Below, one piece after another: positions 1 to 11,952 of a stretch of DNA of 64,000 bases (position 1 is its first letter; every line of letters begins with the position of its first letter). This DNA is from Ciona intestinalis. Lineage: Eukaryota; Chordata; Ascidiacea; Phlebobranchia; Cionidae. The notes under the pieces were generated by a model. That model did no database searches. It was given only the letters and a program-made list of their open reading frames with translations, and had not been told where the DNA came from. Where the stretch lies: assembly GCF_000224145.3 (NCBI RefSeq), contig NW_004190384.2, positions 206,349 to 270,348 on the forward strand, in the 5' to 3' direction. Position numbers and translations under genes: made by a program.

Positions 1-3000
1 AACTCCATGACAGTAGTGATGTCACTAACATGAAATTACTCTCCGACACGCACTGGACAGTTATATATTTTTCAACTTGGCGAGCCTAGTGTAACAATGG
101 GGATCTTACGACAAGATTCTACTTACACGTACAAGTTTCACAATATACCATTTGGCTGAATTAAAAAAACAAACATTGAAGCTATATACGAAAACTTTGC
201 TAATTGCTTATAGGCACGTATATAGCAACATAACTTAATACTTATTGTGGTGTATTTCATATCAACATTAAGTTAACCCACGATTGTAGCAAGTCTGTAT
301 TAAAACAGTTTAAACGTTCACACCTGCGGATTACGTTCATTTACATTCCTACACTCGGCATTAAAACACGCTGGGGTTAAGACTACCTGGTTACAAGATA
401 AGAACGTATATTTCTGCCTACACCCGGTTCGCCATATCTACCCCGGAAACTAGCTATATGCTCCATTGCGACTCTCCAGTTATATAAAGATGAGAATAAT
501 TAAAGTTTCGCGTATACACCGATTTAAGTATATTATTTATGAAAACATTAACTCGCACATTCACGTGTGTCTGCTTTTGTGTTCAAGTTGTTCTAACGCC
601 ACGTAACCATGGTGGCTATAACGGCAGGTATACGAAACACAAAGCTTTTTTATATGGTTTGTTAGAAAAGGGTTTTCTGGTGCGACCATGGAAGCAATAC
701 CTTATCAAAATAAGAGGAAGCGACAAACCCAGCCCCTCATACGTAGCGGGCAGCAGATGTTTATATTGGCAGCAAGGCGAATAGACCAAGCTATTCAAGT
801 TCGTTATACGGAACGAAGCAAAAAAGCAATTGTTCCTTTCTCCGCCACGTTGTAACCAAATCGTAATACTTACTATATATGCGTGGATAAGGAAACAAAG
901 TTAATATACGATTTTATTACACAACGAATTACAAACTATATCACCATGCCCCCAAACTCCTATATTGATTCGTTCTCTACAAATATTTAAATAATAATAT
1001 TCTGTATATTAGAAACCAAAATCTTATAGGCTTTAATTACTTTTAAATTTCCGATTTAGACAAATTAAGACAAATATCAAGTTACGAAACATTGATTAAC
1101 AAAATTTTATCCAATATTATTTAGGCGCTTATATCTTTCTTTAGTACGCCCCTTTTTATAAGTAACTACACCTTCGAATATTTGACTGCATAACAAACCC
1201 ACTACCAAACGCTGTCTGCTGCTGGGTTAGAACTTCCGCCCCTCGCTGTCACCTATGTTGCGTGACTCGAACTATGCGGATTGAACCTCAGTCTCCGGCG
1301 GGTTGGGTTGACGTTTTCATGTGCGGTGTAGCAAGGAGGTTACGGATCGAAGTTTGAATTTGTAAAGAAAGTTAATTACATCAAGAACCACAGGGTGTGC
1401 TATGAACTTGGCGGGGCGACAAACAAACTAAAACATAAAATATTTTTGATCTCTCCGAATACAGTTACAAATATAATTGGACAACGAGTAAAAACTAATT
1501 GAGTAAAACTGTCAACTACGTTTTGTTGCTGCACAAAAATTTAAACGGAATGGAGTAACAAGCCGTTTTAATTGTTCTTAACACGATCAGAAAATACGGG
1601 ATATTATGCAAACGGCATACCATCTTACCCCACTGTACTATATACGCTTTAAAACCACTGCGGTTTTCATTATATTACCAAACGCTTATTTCATACGATT
1701 TGATCTTAAATGGAAAGGAATGTTTGAAAAATAGAGATTTGCTCTGACGTCATTAATTTTTTTGACATTTTGTCAGATTTGCTTGTGTTGGTATATTGAT
1801 CTTATAATGTAGTAATATATCATGGTGGAGGGTTAGTACTAAGGATAGGAAATATTAAGTTTATAAATAAATCTGTAAACCTTGAAGGTGTTTCTATTTA
1901 TACTATATCGCGATAAATATTTACATTTTTGCCCTTTGTACAGTGGCCCATGTATTTAATACCTTGCAACAATTCAAGCGAGACAACCAAGGGGCTTATG
2001 CACGCATTGCGTGGTACACAGTTATTGCGATTACTTGCTGCAAAAATACAAGGTCACAGCATCACCACACAAACCACTACAAAAAGAATAACTTATGTAA
2101 TTTTAAATTGTTGTGTGGCTAATTGTTCAAAACACGATTAGAAAACAGATAATATGGCATTTAGGGGCTAACGGTATCCCATCTTACCCCACAGACTGCT
2201 GTGTAATAATCTGTACAAATATGACAGAATAGCGATTTATTATTTTACCAATATACATATTTCATATTATTACAAAGCACTATAGTCATACTTAGTACCG
2301 ATGTTTTATTCCTTGATTCTAATACTCACTGTAGGGGAAATCCAGGTAATTTGTTACTGCCACGAAACTTAACACTTACATACTGACAACTTAGTTCACA
2401 CGCGTATCTGCCTATCGAAGATCTGTTTCATTATTACACGGACCATTTGTTCAGCGACACCAAAACCCTTTGACTTTCCTGAGATTACAGGTTTGAAACA
2501 TTGCCGTTAAATGATCTCCACCAACCGGGTATAAGGCTCATGCTTCGCCGCCATATAGCACGCTTCAACTATTACAACGCCCGGTGACGTTGGTCACGTG
2601 CCTGTCTCGCGCTTGGCGCTTCATAGAGGCTTCAGTGAGATACTCGATTGCGACCCGGGGTATATGGGGTGCATTGCGCGACTTCGTGCGTACATTCTTC
2701 CTCGTTGGCGGCGAATGAAACTTTTGTCGTGGCCATATATGTTTAAAATCAACACTACAGCAATAACTGGTATACGATAAAACAATATAAATCTTTATTT
2801 GTTTTGCTTTCAAACAAACGAAGATCAGATTAATTAAAACGAAGGGAGGGAAATTAACAGCAATACGACCATTGTTAAAACAAGGTACGAATATGTTGTA
2901 TACTTCAATGAAAGTGTCAAATAAAACATACTTGTCACAGCATATAATCATATATTGTAGCAAAAACTGTGACGATCAAATATACAGAGAGGAATGACTT

Positions 3001-4960
3001 AGATAAAGTTCAGTTAAATCTATAATATCAATGCTAATCACATAACAAAGTTGTACGTTGTGTACCATTGGTATACTCACCGACAGACAATAGTTATCTC
3101 CCGAGGTTTTTCGTGCAATTTGACTGCATTTCTTTTAATTGGTAATCAAGTGCGAATCCTGGGCAGAAAACATAACTTGTAGCAAATACAGCATGTTGTA
3201 ATTTCAAGAAAGCTGTTAGAAGCTAGCTTGCCCCAGTTCTATTTAGAACGATACATTTTCGAGGAACTCCTTAACTCTAAATTATTTGTGTAAATTATTT
3301 TCTTACAGTTTTGAAACGAATATTTTTTTATCGTATAAAAATTTTTATTGTTCAATTATTTTTCATATTTTTACTGTTTAAAGTTTTAGCGATTATCCCA
3401 TGAGTCCCAACAAACAGCGATGATGCGACTCGGGACGCCCACTTGCGGATTGTAGAAACCATTCTCTTAAAAATAGATATTTGCAATGCCCCACGGCCGG
3501 GTCTGTCTTTTGTTTCTGATACCAGAGAACCCATGTCGATATATTGCTGATGACGTAACATGGAATACTGTTAGCACTTATATTCCATATTTTCTACTTA
3601 TGTTTTGAACAATTGAAAACGTTTTATTTACAACGCTGTTTTAGAGCAGTGGGAATAAGGTTATATAATTCTGTAAATATTCATTGTTTAACAAGTGGGA
3701 CGGTAAAAGTAAATGAAAACATGTCCCATCTTACCCCAACCAATCACATCATTTATTATCAATACTATAACTATATTTACTACATATAGCGCCGTATAAA
3801 GTTGACATATATATATATATATATATCAATATAAATTAAAACGTAATTAAGCAAAGTATAAAAATGTTGTTTCGTTTTTGCTCTTATCAATTCTACCTCC
3901 TGTGTTTATTACTCAGAAATTCTAGGAGAAAATTGACGTCTCTGGTTTTTCCCATTTCGCTTAAACCACTTCTCAGAAATTATCTCAATGAGCATGTGAC
4001 TAAAAAAAATCTATTTTCCATACATTGTTCCTATAATGGTATATTTTAGTTGAAGTACCCCTTGGGTTTAGATCACTAAATTACCAAAAAAAAATTTTTT
4101 TAAAGTTTGTCCCCCAAAAAAATGCAAAATTGCAATGCGGGGCAAAATGGCGAACAGCATAGAAAGGTTTTGATATTTATATTATTCTGGGCTTTTGCTG
4201 GGCGTTAGAGTAATGAGAATACTGTGAAACAATACTGTAGCAACTTCAACAAATTGACGAACTCTAACTGTTATAAAATCATGGCAAAAACCAATTAACC
4301 CTCTTTATTTTAACTGCTGCAGATAATTATTATGTTTAACATTCTGTCGATTAGAAATACGTGGGTGTGTCCTTAATGGCTATAACTTTTAATAAAAAGA
4401 GATATACTGAGATTCAGCTCTTTTAATTAGGTGTTTCACGCAGACTAATATTTAGTTCCGTTCAATTACAACAATATTCACATTTTATCGCAATCCTAAA
4501 TATGACATTACGAGACGTAATTTAAATTAAGATAATCTGATCAAGGAGTTCGAATAGCCGGAGGGGGGAATTTACTTTAACGTAAGCAAGCCTATATATA
4601 TTGTTTTGCCAAACTTTCAAATTTATAATTAGTTTAGCGGATATAATGTGAAATTGGTATGTATTAGGTTGGGGAAAGATGGGATCTTCATGTTTGGGTA
4701 GAACGGGCTATACGTGCCCGCTGGGGTAAGACGGGAAACTTAAACTGGGGTAGAATGAGACAGCTGGGTTAGGGTGAGATGCGACGCTATATAGAATGTT
4801 CGATTTTCATTCCCTTTTAATATTTTGTTTGCTTGTAAACTAAGAATATTTACAGAATTATATGAACGTGTATCTCAAGACTCTAAAAGTCTCCATCTAG
4901 CCCTACAAGACTTTAGCGCCGCGAATGTAAAAGACAGTTGTTAATTGTTTCAGACACGAC
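1..4960. other. Gene-poor stretch with repeat relics
   Basis: I see no convincing gene here. The open frames (for example 539-784 and 2565-2963) have no recognisable domain and no splice structure. Relics of the MITE family, recognisable by a TCTTACCCCA-type end, lie near 1568-1645, 2117-2195 and 3636-3745. A row of degenerate left ends occupies 4663-4797. A GC-richer patch lies at 2570-2740 and an (AT)n tract at 3807-3826. The rest is AT-rich sequence in which I recognise nothing. Confidence 0.6.
3807..3826. repeat. (AT)n microsatellite
   Basis: About ten uninterrupted AT dinucleotides in intergenic DNA. Confidence 0.9.
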
Positions 4961-5083
4961 NNNNNNNNNNNNNNNNNNNNNNNNNNNNNNNNNNNNNNNN
5001 NNNNNNNNNNNNNNNNNNNNNNNNNNNNNNNNNNNNNNNNNNNNNNNNNNNNNNNNNNNNNNNNNNNNNNNNNNNNNNNNNNN
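4961..5083. other. Assembly gap (123 N)
   Basis: Run of N. It probably hides the start codon and the first part of the signal-peptide exon of the Sushi gene, whose coding sequence resumes at 5084. Confidence 0.95.
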
Positions 5084-8000
5084 TTTAGAGTATCTTATAT
5101 TTGCAAGCTTTGTTTCGATATCAGCAGCATATCTGCCAGGAGGTAATATTTTAAAATTGAACTAACATTATTTTGCTGCATGTTATTCCAGGATTATTGG
5201 AGAGTGTTCTTACGATTGATGCTCGCACCGAAGCCGATTGCCGTTGTTAACTATTAAAAATCTGTGTTAAAATACTGGCACAAATGTATTTAAGTGTCCC
5301 AATTTCCCCCACCATACTAAATATAGTAGGATGGGGAAAGCGGGAGACTTAGCTCGTAATATCTAAATATATTAATAGTATTTTAAACAACTAACAACGG
5401 TCTATAAAAGTTGTGACGATAAGTTTCGAAATTCTTTGAGTGTTATTCGAACACCAAATTGGACCAGAAAATGAAATGAAAGGTGTCCCATCTTCCCCCA
5501 CCCTACTATATTGGTTTAACTAAGAAATCAACGCGCCATAAATATCAATAATTACTTTTTTAAAAGCATGTGAGTTATTTACTTTATTTACACATGCGGA
5601 TTTTTAATGTTTGGATGAAATAATCGTTAGAGCGGAGGCTTATAGTAGGGACGAATTTAAATGGGAAGTTTTTGTTTTCTTATTTGCTCAATTGGTAGTA
5701 AAAATATTATTTACAGAAATATATATACCCGTATCCCGCCGATTTGTTAATAGCACGGTTTGAAAATATGGATTTTAGATGCTAACTACATCCCACTTTA
5801 CCCCACCGAACTATATACTTTGTTAATATGCTGACTCTGCTAAAATAACTATTTATGCGCTCAACTCTCTTGTTATATTGCAGCTTCTTCGCATTGCCCC
5901 CCTTTTGTAAGGCCGACTGAGTTTGTGACTTTCCGCCACCAATGTTTTAGTAAAAGCAATGCACTTGGTACCATTTGCATTGTTTATTGTCAACCGGGCT
6001 ACACTCATTATGGTATAAGATTCTCGCAATGTATGTACGGTGGTCAGTGGAGCCCTTCACGTAGCAATGTCCCAACAGGATGCAGACGTACCGGTAAGTG
6101 CTTTGTGGTTCTTAGTTTATTTAAGTTTTAGCAATTAATTCGAGTATAATTTTTCTCGGCTGTTTAATTCTTTGCCAGGTGGTAATGAAAACCCCCCCAC
6201 AATTCCTAACACTTCCCGTCGGCCTAAACTGTTAATGTTACAGAGAATTCTTTACAAATGCATGTTGCCACTTATGCACTGTTATGTTGAGTTCACATGC
6301 ATCGAACATATTATTGCAAACCAAACTATAATTAATTTTAATTAGGAGAAAAGTTCTGCAAACTACAAAGGATGGGTTTTCCCTAATTGATTTAACAACC
6401 ACGCATTTAACTGACACTAATTTTCACAGTTTTTATCCTTGGCGTGTTTTAACGACTGCCGTTTTGTTTAAGATATAGATAAAAGTTGTGTTAAACATTA
6501 AACACAAGATTTTGAACAGGTACTTTCACTCATTGCCCTCAATTTAGCAACCCTGTTCCATACAGCTATTCGTGCACGAATAACAACGTAATAGGTTCAG
6601 TATGTAACATTTACTGCCCTAGTGGTCAACAAATTAACAATGGTGGGATTTCCCAAACTACATGCCAGGCAAACGGACATTGGGTTTTGTCGCCTTCTTC
6701 CACATATTGTGTGCCCAGTGGTAAGATTTTTTATATGGTCACTTTTGTTATTAGGCATGAAGAAATCAATGTAACTTAGACAAGAAAGTCTTTGGTTCAC
6801 ACACCTTGTGCCCGCTTACAAGTTACCGACTTACTGTCTATCTAACTTTGTGGCCAATTGTTTTAATGTGCGGCTTAAGGGAAAAAAACTCATTGGTGAC
6901 CCGTGACCACTGAGTTGCTCAATTTCCGTTAAGTGTCTTGCCTGAGGACACGTTCATAATAGTGGCATCGACGTGCGTCGAATCCATATCCTTTTAGCTG
7001 GAGGCAGACGTGCCACTGCTTACCACGGTGCCAGACCCTCACCCATTCACAAAATTAATAAGTGATGGCATTTTTTACAATACAAACTCTTCTTATAACG
7101 TTTTTTCAGTTCAATGCCCAGCCTTACCAACAAACGTGGTTTATTCAACATTTTGTACAAATGGTAACAACCAAGGATCTGTTTGTAACTTTCAATGCCC
7201 ACCAAACCAAGATATGTTTGGAACAAATTATTCAACTTGTGGAAGAAATGGGGAATGGTATCCAGCTATCAACACTCAATGTTCAGGTACTGCTTGTTTA
7301 GAAATTTAAATTCCTCTTGGCCTTGCAAAAGTGAACGGGGCTTTCCCTTTAACGAGAATCTGATGACCCTAATCCAAAGAATTGTTTAAGTTGTCAGCCA
7401 TACATTAAAAAATATAAAAATCCAAAGAACTAATTCATTAATAACTAAATATAACTCACTTTATCCTTACGTGTTGGAGAAACGACAGTTGTTATAACAC
7501 AGGTGTTTCGTTATAATTTTTTAGTAATTACAGACTTTTCTACTTGATATTGATAGAAGATAGTTGTCTGATACTACCTTAAGTTAATTAAGGACATCAT
7601 TTAATAATATTACCTAAAAGTTTGTTAAATTTTCAGTTCGTTGTTTACCGGGTGTGCCAGGTGGTTCGTTGTTTTGCCCCCCCTTGTGGAAACGCAAGAT
7701 GTCCGGCTTTATCCAACGCTGTGTGCCAGGATAATTACTGTGGGGGTTGCAACTTTAAGTTCTTTGTTAACGGGACTGAAAAGTCACGTCAGGAATGTAT
7801 TATACAAGGTAGTTATTTCTGGATCTGATTATTTTAATGGTTTAAAATTTGGTTCATATATTATAGCAACAGTGTTGTATTTATTCTAACTTCCATGTTT
7901 AAACTATAACTAAGAAAGAGAGTGTTGTGGGACGTGGGTTATATAAATTTAACAAATTAATGGAACTTATTTATCCTTGTGTGACAGGGCACCGATAGTC

Positions 8001-10199
8001 GTTATAACCAAGGGGGGGGGTTTTAATCACCTCGTGTCTATTTACAAGTTACCAGGTATATAACTTTGTGGGTGATATTTCTGGTAATGTGCATATTTTT
8101 TTAGACCGAAGTTGTCCTCTCGTAAGGGATCTTAGATGTCCGGACACTTGTGGAGTCGCAACATGTAATGGTCACCCACGTGCAGTGTGTAAGATGTGTG
8201 GCTGCAACCCAAGGTTCTATGATTATAATACCTTGCAACAAGTTACATGCATAGGTTGGTGTTTCGCATAAGTTTTCCAACAATATTCAATACAATGCTT
8301 CAATGTTTATGAATGAATGTAATAAATGGAATTTAGGGGTTGATTATTTTTGCACATAAGTTTTATTTTTTGATGAATTTTTATTTATTGTAAGCATGGC
8401 TGACAATATATAGGCACCTAACGTGGGTACGTAAGGTATACGAGCATGCCCTGATAAAACAGGGCACCAATGACTTGCTATGATTACCCATAATAAATGC
8501 GTAAACGATTCAACATCTCACAAAGTGGTCTTAAAATTAACATTAATAACACAGTGGTGAAAGTGCAATGATCAGTCTTTCCCAATTCAATGTTAATAAT
8601 GTAACAGCTAAGGATTGATATTAATTCACTTTTGCATTTTTTTAGGGAAAAAAAACACCCAGCATAAGCTTTGCAACTTATGGGTAACTTTTCAATATTT
8701 ATGTATGTTGACCACTTTTCCATGGTGGCGGGGTCTGGAATAGTGTAAACCTAAATCCAATTATCTGTATCCTGCGTATCATAAATAGTAAAGTTACATA
8801 CGGTTTGTACATTGCTTGTTCCACAGTTCAATGCCCAGCCTTACCAACAAACGTGGTTTACACATCATCCTGTACAAATGGTAACAACCGAGGATCTGTT
8901 TGTAACTTTCAATGCCCATCAAACCAAGATATGTTTGGAACAAATTATTCAACTTGTGGAAGCAATGGGGAATGGTATCCAGCTATCAACACTCAATGTT
9001 CAGGTATATTAATTATTACAACAAACCATAGACATTAGAGAAGATGGCTCCCAAATATATTTGTACTTTTTAAAATATCTAAAAAAAACAAAATATGTTT
9101 TTGGGGTTGCACCACTGCTGCCATTCTCTTGGAATAGTAAAGAATCCGGTGGATGCCGATGCGGCAAATATGGACAAAAGTTCTGTTTACTCTTTACAAA
9201 GTTTGTGTATGTAACTTTGTGTCCTGTCCAGTGACACAAATGCCTCAACAATAGCAACGACGAGCCTTGAACCCATAACCTCTGGGTAACAGGCAATTAA
9301 GCTACTTCTGATGTTGAAACTGCTTTGCCTGCCTATTAATATTTATTTTGTCCAAAAATAACATGGAAATATATTTTAGTTCGTTGCCTTCCCAACCAAC
9401 CCCAAGCAGCATGTTCTGAACTCCCATGCTCCCGCGCAAGATGCCCCGCCCACCCGAACGCTGTGTGCCAGGAGAATTACTGTGGGGGTTGCAACTTTAA
9501 GTTCTTTGTTAATGGAACTGAGATACATCGGCATGCTTGCTTGCCTAATGGTTTGTGTTTTAGATGAAAGTAACTTATTTATTGTTATGTAGTAGGGCAA
9601 AGAGAGTAGTGGTAACACGGGTGTTCTGTTTCATACACCTCGTGTCTGGTTACAAGTTACCACATATTTAACTTTGTGGGTAAATATTTTTTTTATTAGA
9701 TTTTACTGAAAATTTTTCTTAAAGAAGCTGGGATTTTAAACACAGTATGGCAAGCTGTTGAAATTCTTACCATAACCATGGTTTCTACAGAACTTCTGTT
9801 AGTTGTAACTTTTATTATCAACACCAAGATGGAAAAGATATTATCTTTATATTTACTATTGATTGTTGTTGAAATACAATATAATATTACTTAAGTATTT
9901 ATCTCTTCGAATACAAGGATGAAAATCTAATTCAATAAAACAACAAAGGGCAGGAAATTAGCAGTAGAATGACTGTCAATAAAACATCTACTAGGTAAAA
10001 CTACTTAAATGAAAGTTTTAACAACATAAATATTCCTTTAGATTGCTTCGATCCAGCCCCCACTCCATACGACTCCTCACAACGTTGTTTAGATCTTTGT
10101 CTAATTTTGTGTGATGGCCATCCTAATGCTCTATGTCAGCCTTGTGGTTGTGAACGTAGGATGTATGATCATACAACGTTGCAGTTACTTAATTGCTGA
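5084..10199 (+). CDS. Secreted Sushi (CCP) / cysteine-rich modular protein, 5' end in gap
   Basis: Exons: 5084-5142 (end of signal peptide), 5884-6093, 6520-6720, 7110-7286, 7637-7808, 8105-8254, 8827-9003, 9380-9550, 10042-10199 (TGA at 10197). All introns are phase 1. The order of modules is signal peptide, Sushi1, Sushi2, Sushi3, CRD-A1, CRD-B1, Sushi4, CRD-A2, CRD-B2, about 490 residues. The Sushi modules carry six cysteines, as selectin CCPs do (for example GSVCNFQC and NGEWYPAINTQC). CRD-A has a C..NAVCQ.NYCGGCNFKFF core. CRD-B has C.GHPRAVCKMCGCNPRFYD. Such proteins are extracellular and usually mediate adhesion or complement-type recognition. The signal exon reads LIFASFVSISAAYLPG and ends in phase 1, fitting the next exon. 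Exon 7637-7808 is 172 nt while its paralogue is 171 nt: one C too many in the C run at 7677-7683 throws the frame. AATAAA at 10239. The exact ligand or family is not recognised. Confidence 0.85.
5323..5511. mobile_element. MITE, TATA-flanked, complete
   Basis: Opens with TATAGTAGGATGGGG and closes with TCTTCCCCCACCCTACTATA, so the ends are inverted repeats about 189 bp apart. No coding capacity. The 3' end of a second, truncated copy abuts it at 5294-5321. It lies in the first intron of the Sushi gene. Confidence 0.85.
6797..7035 (-). mobile_element. tRNA-derived SINE copy (diverged)
   Basis: Intronic copy read antisense. It includes CTTGTGCCCGCTTACAAG and the CACTGAGTTGC...AAGTGTCTTGCC body. 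It lies between the Sushi2 and Sushi3 exons. Confidence 0.7.
7110..8254 (+). repeat. Exon triplet Sushi-A-B, copy 1
   Basis: Three consecutive phase-1 exons (7110-7286, 7637-7808, 8105-8254) that recur in the same order at 8827-10199. The Sushi exons of the two copies differ at only about 8 of 177 positions, while the surrounding introns do not align by eye. Confidence 0.8.
7955..8080 (-). mobile_element. SINE tail fragment
   Basis: AACTTATTTATCCTTGTGTG through ACTTTGTGGGTGATA, ending about 25 bp upstream of the CRD-B1 exon. Confidence 0.7.
9175..9310 (-). mobile_element. SINE head fragment
   Basis: Contains the tRNA-related half read antisense: GACGAGCCTTGAACCCATAA followed by CCTCTGGGTAACAGGC. 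Confidence 0.7.
9570..9690 (-). mobile_element. SINE tail fragment
   Basis: GTAACTTATTTATTG through CTCGTGTCTGGTTACAAG and ACTTTGTGGGTAA. It begins about 20 bp after the CRD-A2 exon. Confidence 0.75.
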
Positions 10200-10238
10200 G
10201 AATATGGTCCCCTCCTAATGTGGCGGTGATTTATTTTG

Positions 10239-10244
10239 AATAAA
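10239..10244 (+). terminator. Polyadenylation signal AATAAA
   Basis: Canonical hexamer 40 nt after the stop codon of the Sushi/cysteine-rich gene. Confidence 0.7.
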
Positions 10245-10259
10245 CTTTGAGACATGCAT

Positions 10260-11952
10260 GGTAGATGTTCCTAATTATTTCCTGAAATCAAACTATCCAG
10301 TGAAAAATATTTTCGACATAGAAATTCATGCAGCATATATATTTTTTATACATAGGCGTTTTAATATTAGGCAGCCACACTTTTGCATCTTATTATCATT
10401 TTGCTTTATGACAATGTGATAATGCAAATTGTATCGGTAAGTTCATGCAGTTGATGGGACGACTGCTATGTTCAACCGAATGTCGTTCAAACTCTTTAAT
10501 CAATGAATCAACATTTCCAATAAACCTAATATAACACAATAGTTCAACTTTTCTTAACACCACATTTACAAAACGTACAAATCATCTCACCCGCTATAAT
10601 ATGTAAGTCAAAGATATTGTTGCTGTTTTTAGCCACATGACCAGAGCTTTACTAGTTTGAAAACGTGTTTTGCTATATGTTGAGCCTTCAGTATTCAAAA
10701 CTGTAAATATTCTTAGTTTACCACCAAATCGACGTTAAATGGCATTAAAACATGTCTCGTCTTACCCCACCCTACTATTCTAATCGTAACTTGTTGGTAA
10801 ATGGCTTCAACGACAATTGTTTGTTCGATATTATATCAGGAGAATTTAATTAATTTAATTGAGAACTTTTAACAGTGGAATCCCACTTCGTGCTCTGCGT
10901 AAAACGATAGGTTAACACTATAAATAAAACCAAAGTCTAAATACTGCAATCAGGGCAACGACATGAGGTTTACGTAACTTTATTATTTTAGAGTACGGAT
11001 GGGTTTATTTACGCCTACATATCCTATTCATCCGGCAATCAAGGAAATATATCAATGCATATCTATATAGACGATATACAGTTCATGTGAGGATCTATTT
11101 AACAACGTTGTTTGCTTCCAACACCTTGTTTACACCATTATTGCAACAAGGCCTGCTTACTGATGTTACTAGTAGTCAACAACGATTTCTTTGAATTGAG
11201 TATTTCCTCATTTAGTGGCGAGGCAGTGCATATAGTAACTACAATGCCATTGTAATTAATTATAGACAACGATTTAAACGTAGTGAAAAAAGTTTTTCAG
11301 AAATTTATGACAATAGGTTTTGAAACTTTGAACAATGAACGAACCAATAAGTTATGAATACTACCAACCAAGTCACGGTAAGTTATATTATTATTATACG
11401 TGTTATTTGTGGGTACAATACTGTGGGGTAAGATGAGGTACTTTAGTCTCTTTTTTATCCTAATTGGTGGTAAACAAGGTCTATTTACAGAATTATGTAG
11501 GTGTAGCCCTACGAAAAGCGTTTTTAAATGTTCAAACACAGTTAATAAGTTGTAAGTTATGTGCTAACGGTATCCCATCTTACCCCACAGTACAATAGAC
11601 ACCCATTACGTTGCATATATTTACTGCTCGGTTGTTGAGTAGTTGCAAATGTTGCAACCATAATTATTTATGTTTTATGTTACTTTGTATAAAGCCAAAG
11701 GGGAACAATTGCAAAGTTTACGCGGAAAACGATCAACACAGAGCGTGGATCGTCCGAAATATTTAGCAAAACTGTCAACTATTATTTGATAACAATGCAT
11801 TCATGGGACAAAAGTTAAACGGTTTAGAATTACTGTAGTTTCAGCATCGCATGGACACAATACTATAGCTCGCTTGTGCATAAATATTAAACTGCATTAT
11901 ACATGACAATATTTTCGATGCTGTCGCTGTTAGATACATAGCAAGGATAAGC
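10260..11952. other. Intergenic, Sushi gene to GPCR
   Basis: No gene seen. It holds a partial MITE at 10690-10785 and a complete one at 11418-11597. The last few hundred bases would contain the promoter or outron of the downstream GPCR, but I recognise no defined site there. Confidence 0.6.
11418..11597. mobile_element. MITE, complete
   Basis: Begins ACTGTGGGGTAAGATG and ends CCCATCTTACCCCACAGTA. This is the subfamily with GTGGGGTAAGA ends. Confidence 0.8.

Larger units (their letters stand above)
8827..10199 (+). repeat. Exon triplet Sushi-A-B, copy 2
   Basis: Exons 8827-9003, 9380-9550 and 10042-10199 repeat the module order of 7110-8254 and end the gene. The A exons are clearly related (shared YCGGCNFKFFVNGTE). 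The B exons are more diverged (CNGHPRAVC versus CDGHPNALC). Confidence 0.8.

Noticed and set aside
539-784. 81-codon open frame with a mildly hydrophobic start
   Set aside because: No family resemblance, and an overlapping antisense frame of similar length; no exon signals that fit.
2565-2963. 132-codon minus-strand open frame
   Set aside because: No domain, no plausible splice sites, and composition changes along its length. Kept only as a GC-rich patch observation.
4663-4797. Array of GGGGTAAGA-like motifs that might be a satellite
   Set aside because: Motifs are irregularly spaced and each resembles a degenerate MITE left end; no true repeat unit.
7661-7683. Alternative acceptor after GTGTGCCAG to rescue the CRD-A1 frame
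   Set aside because: It gives the same wrong frame as the acceptor at 7637, so it does not explain the offset; a one-base excess in the C run does.
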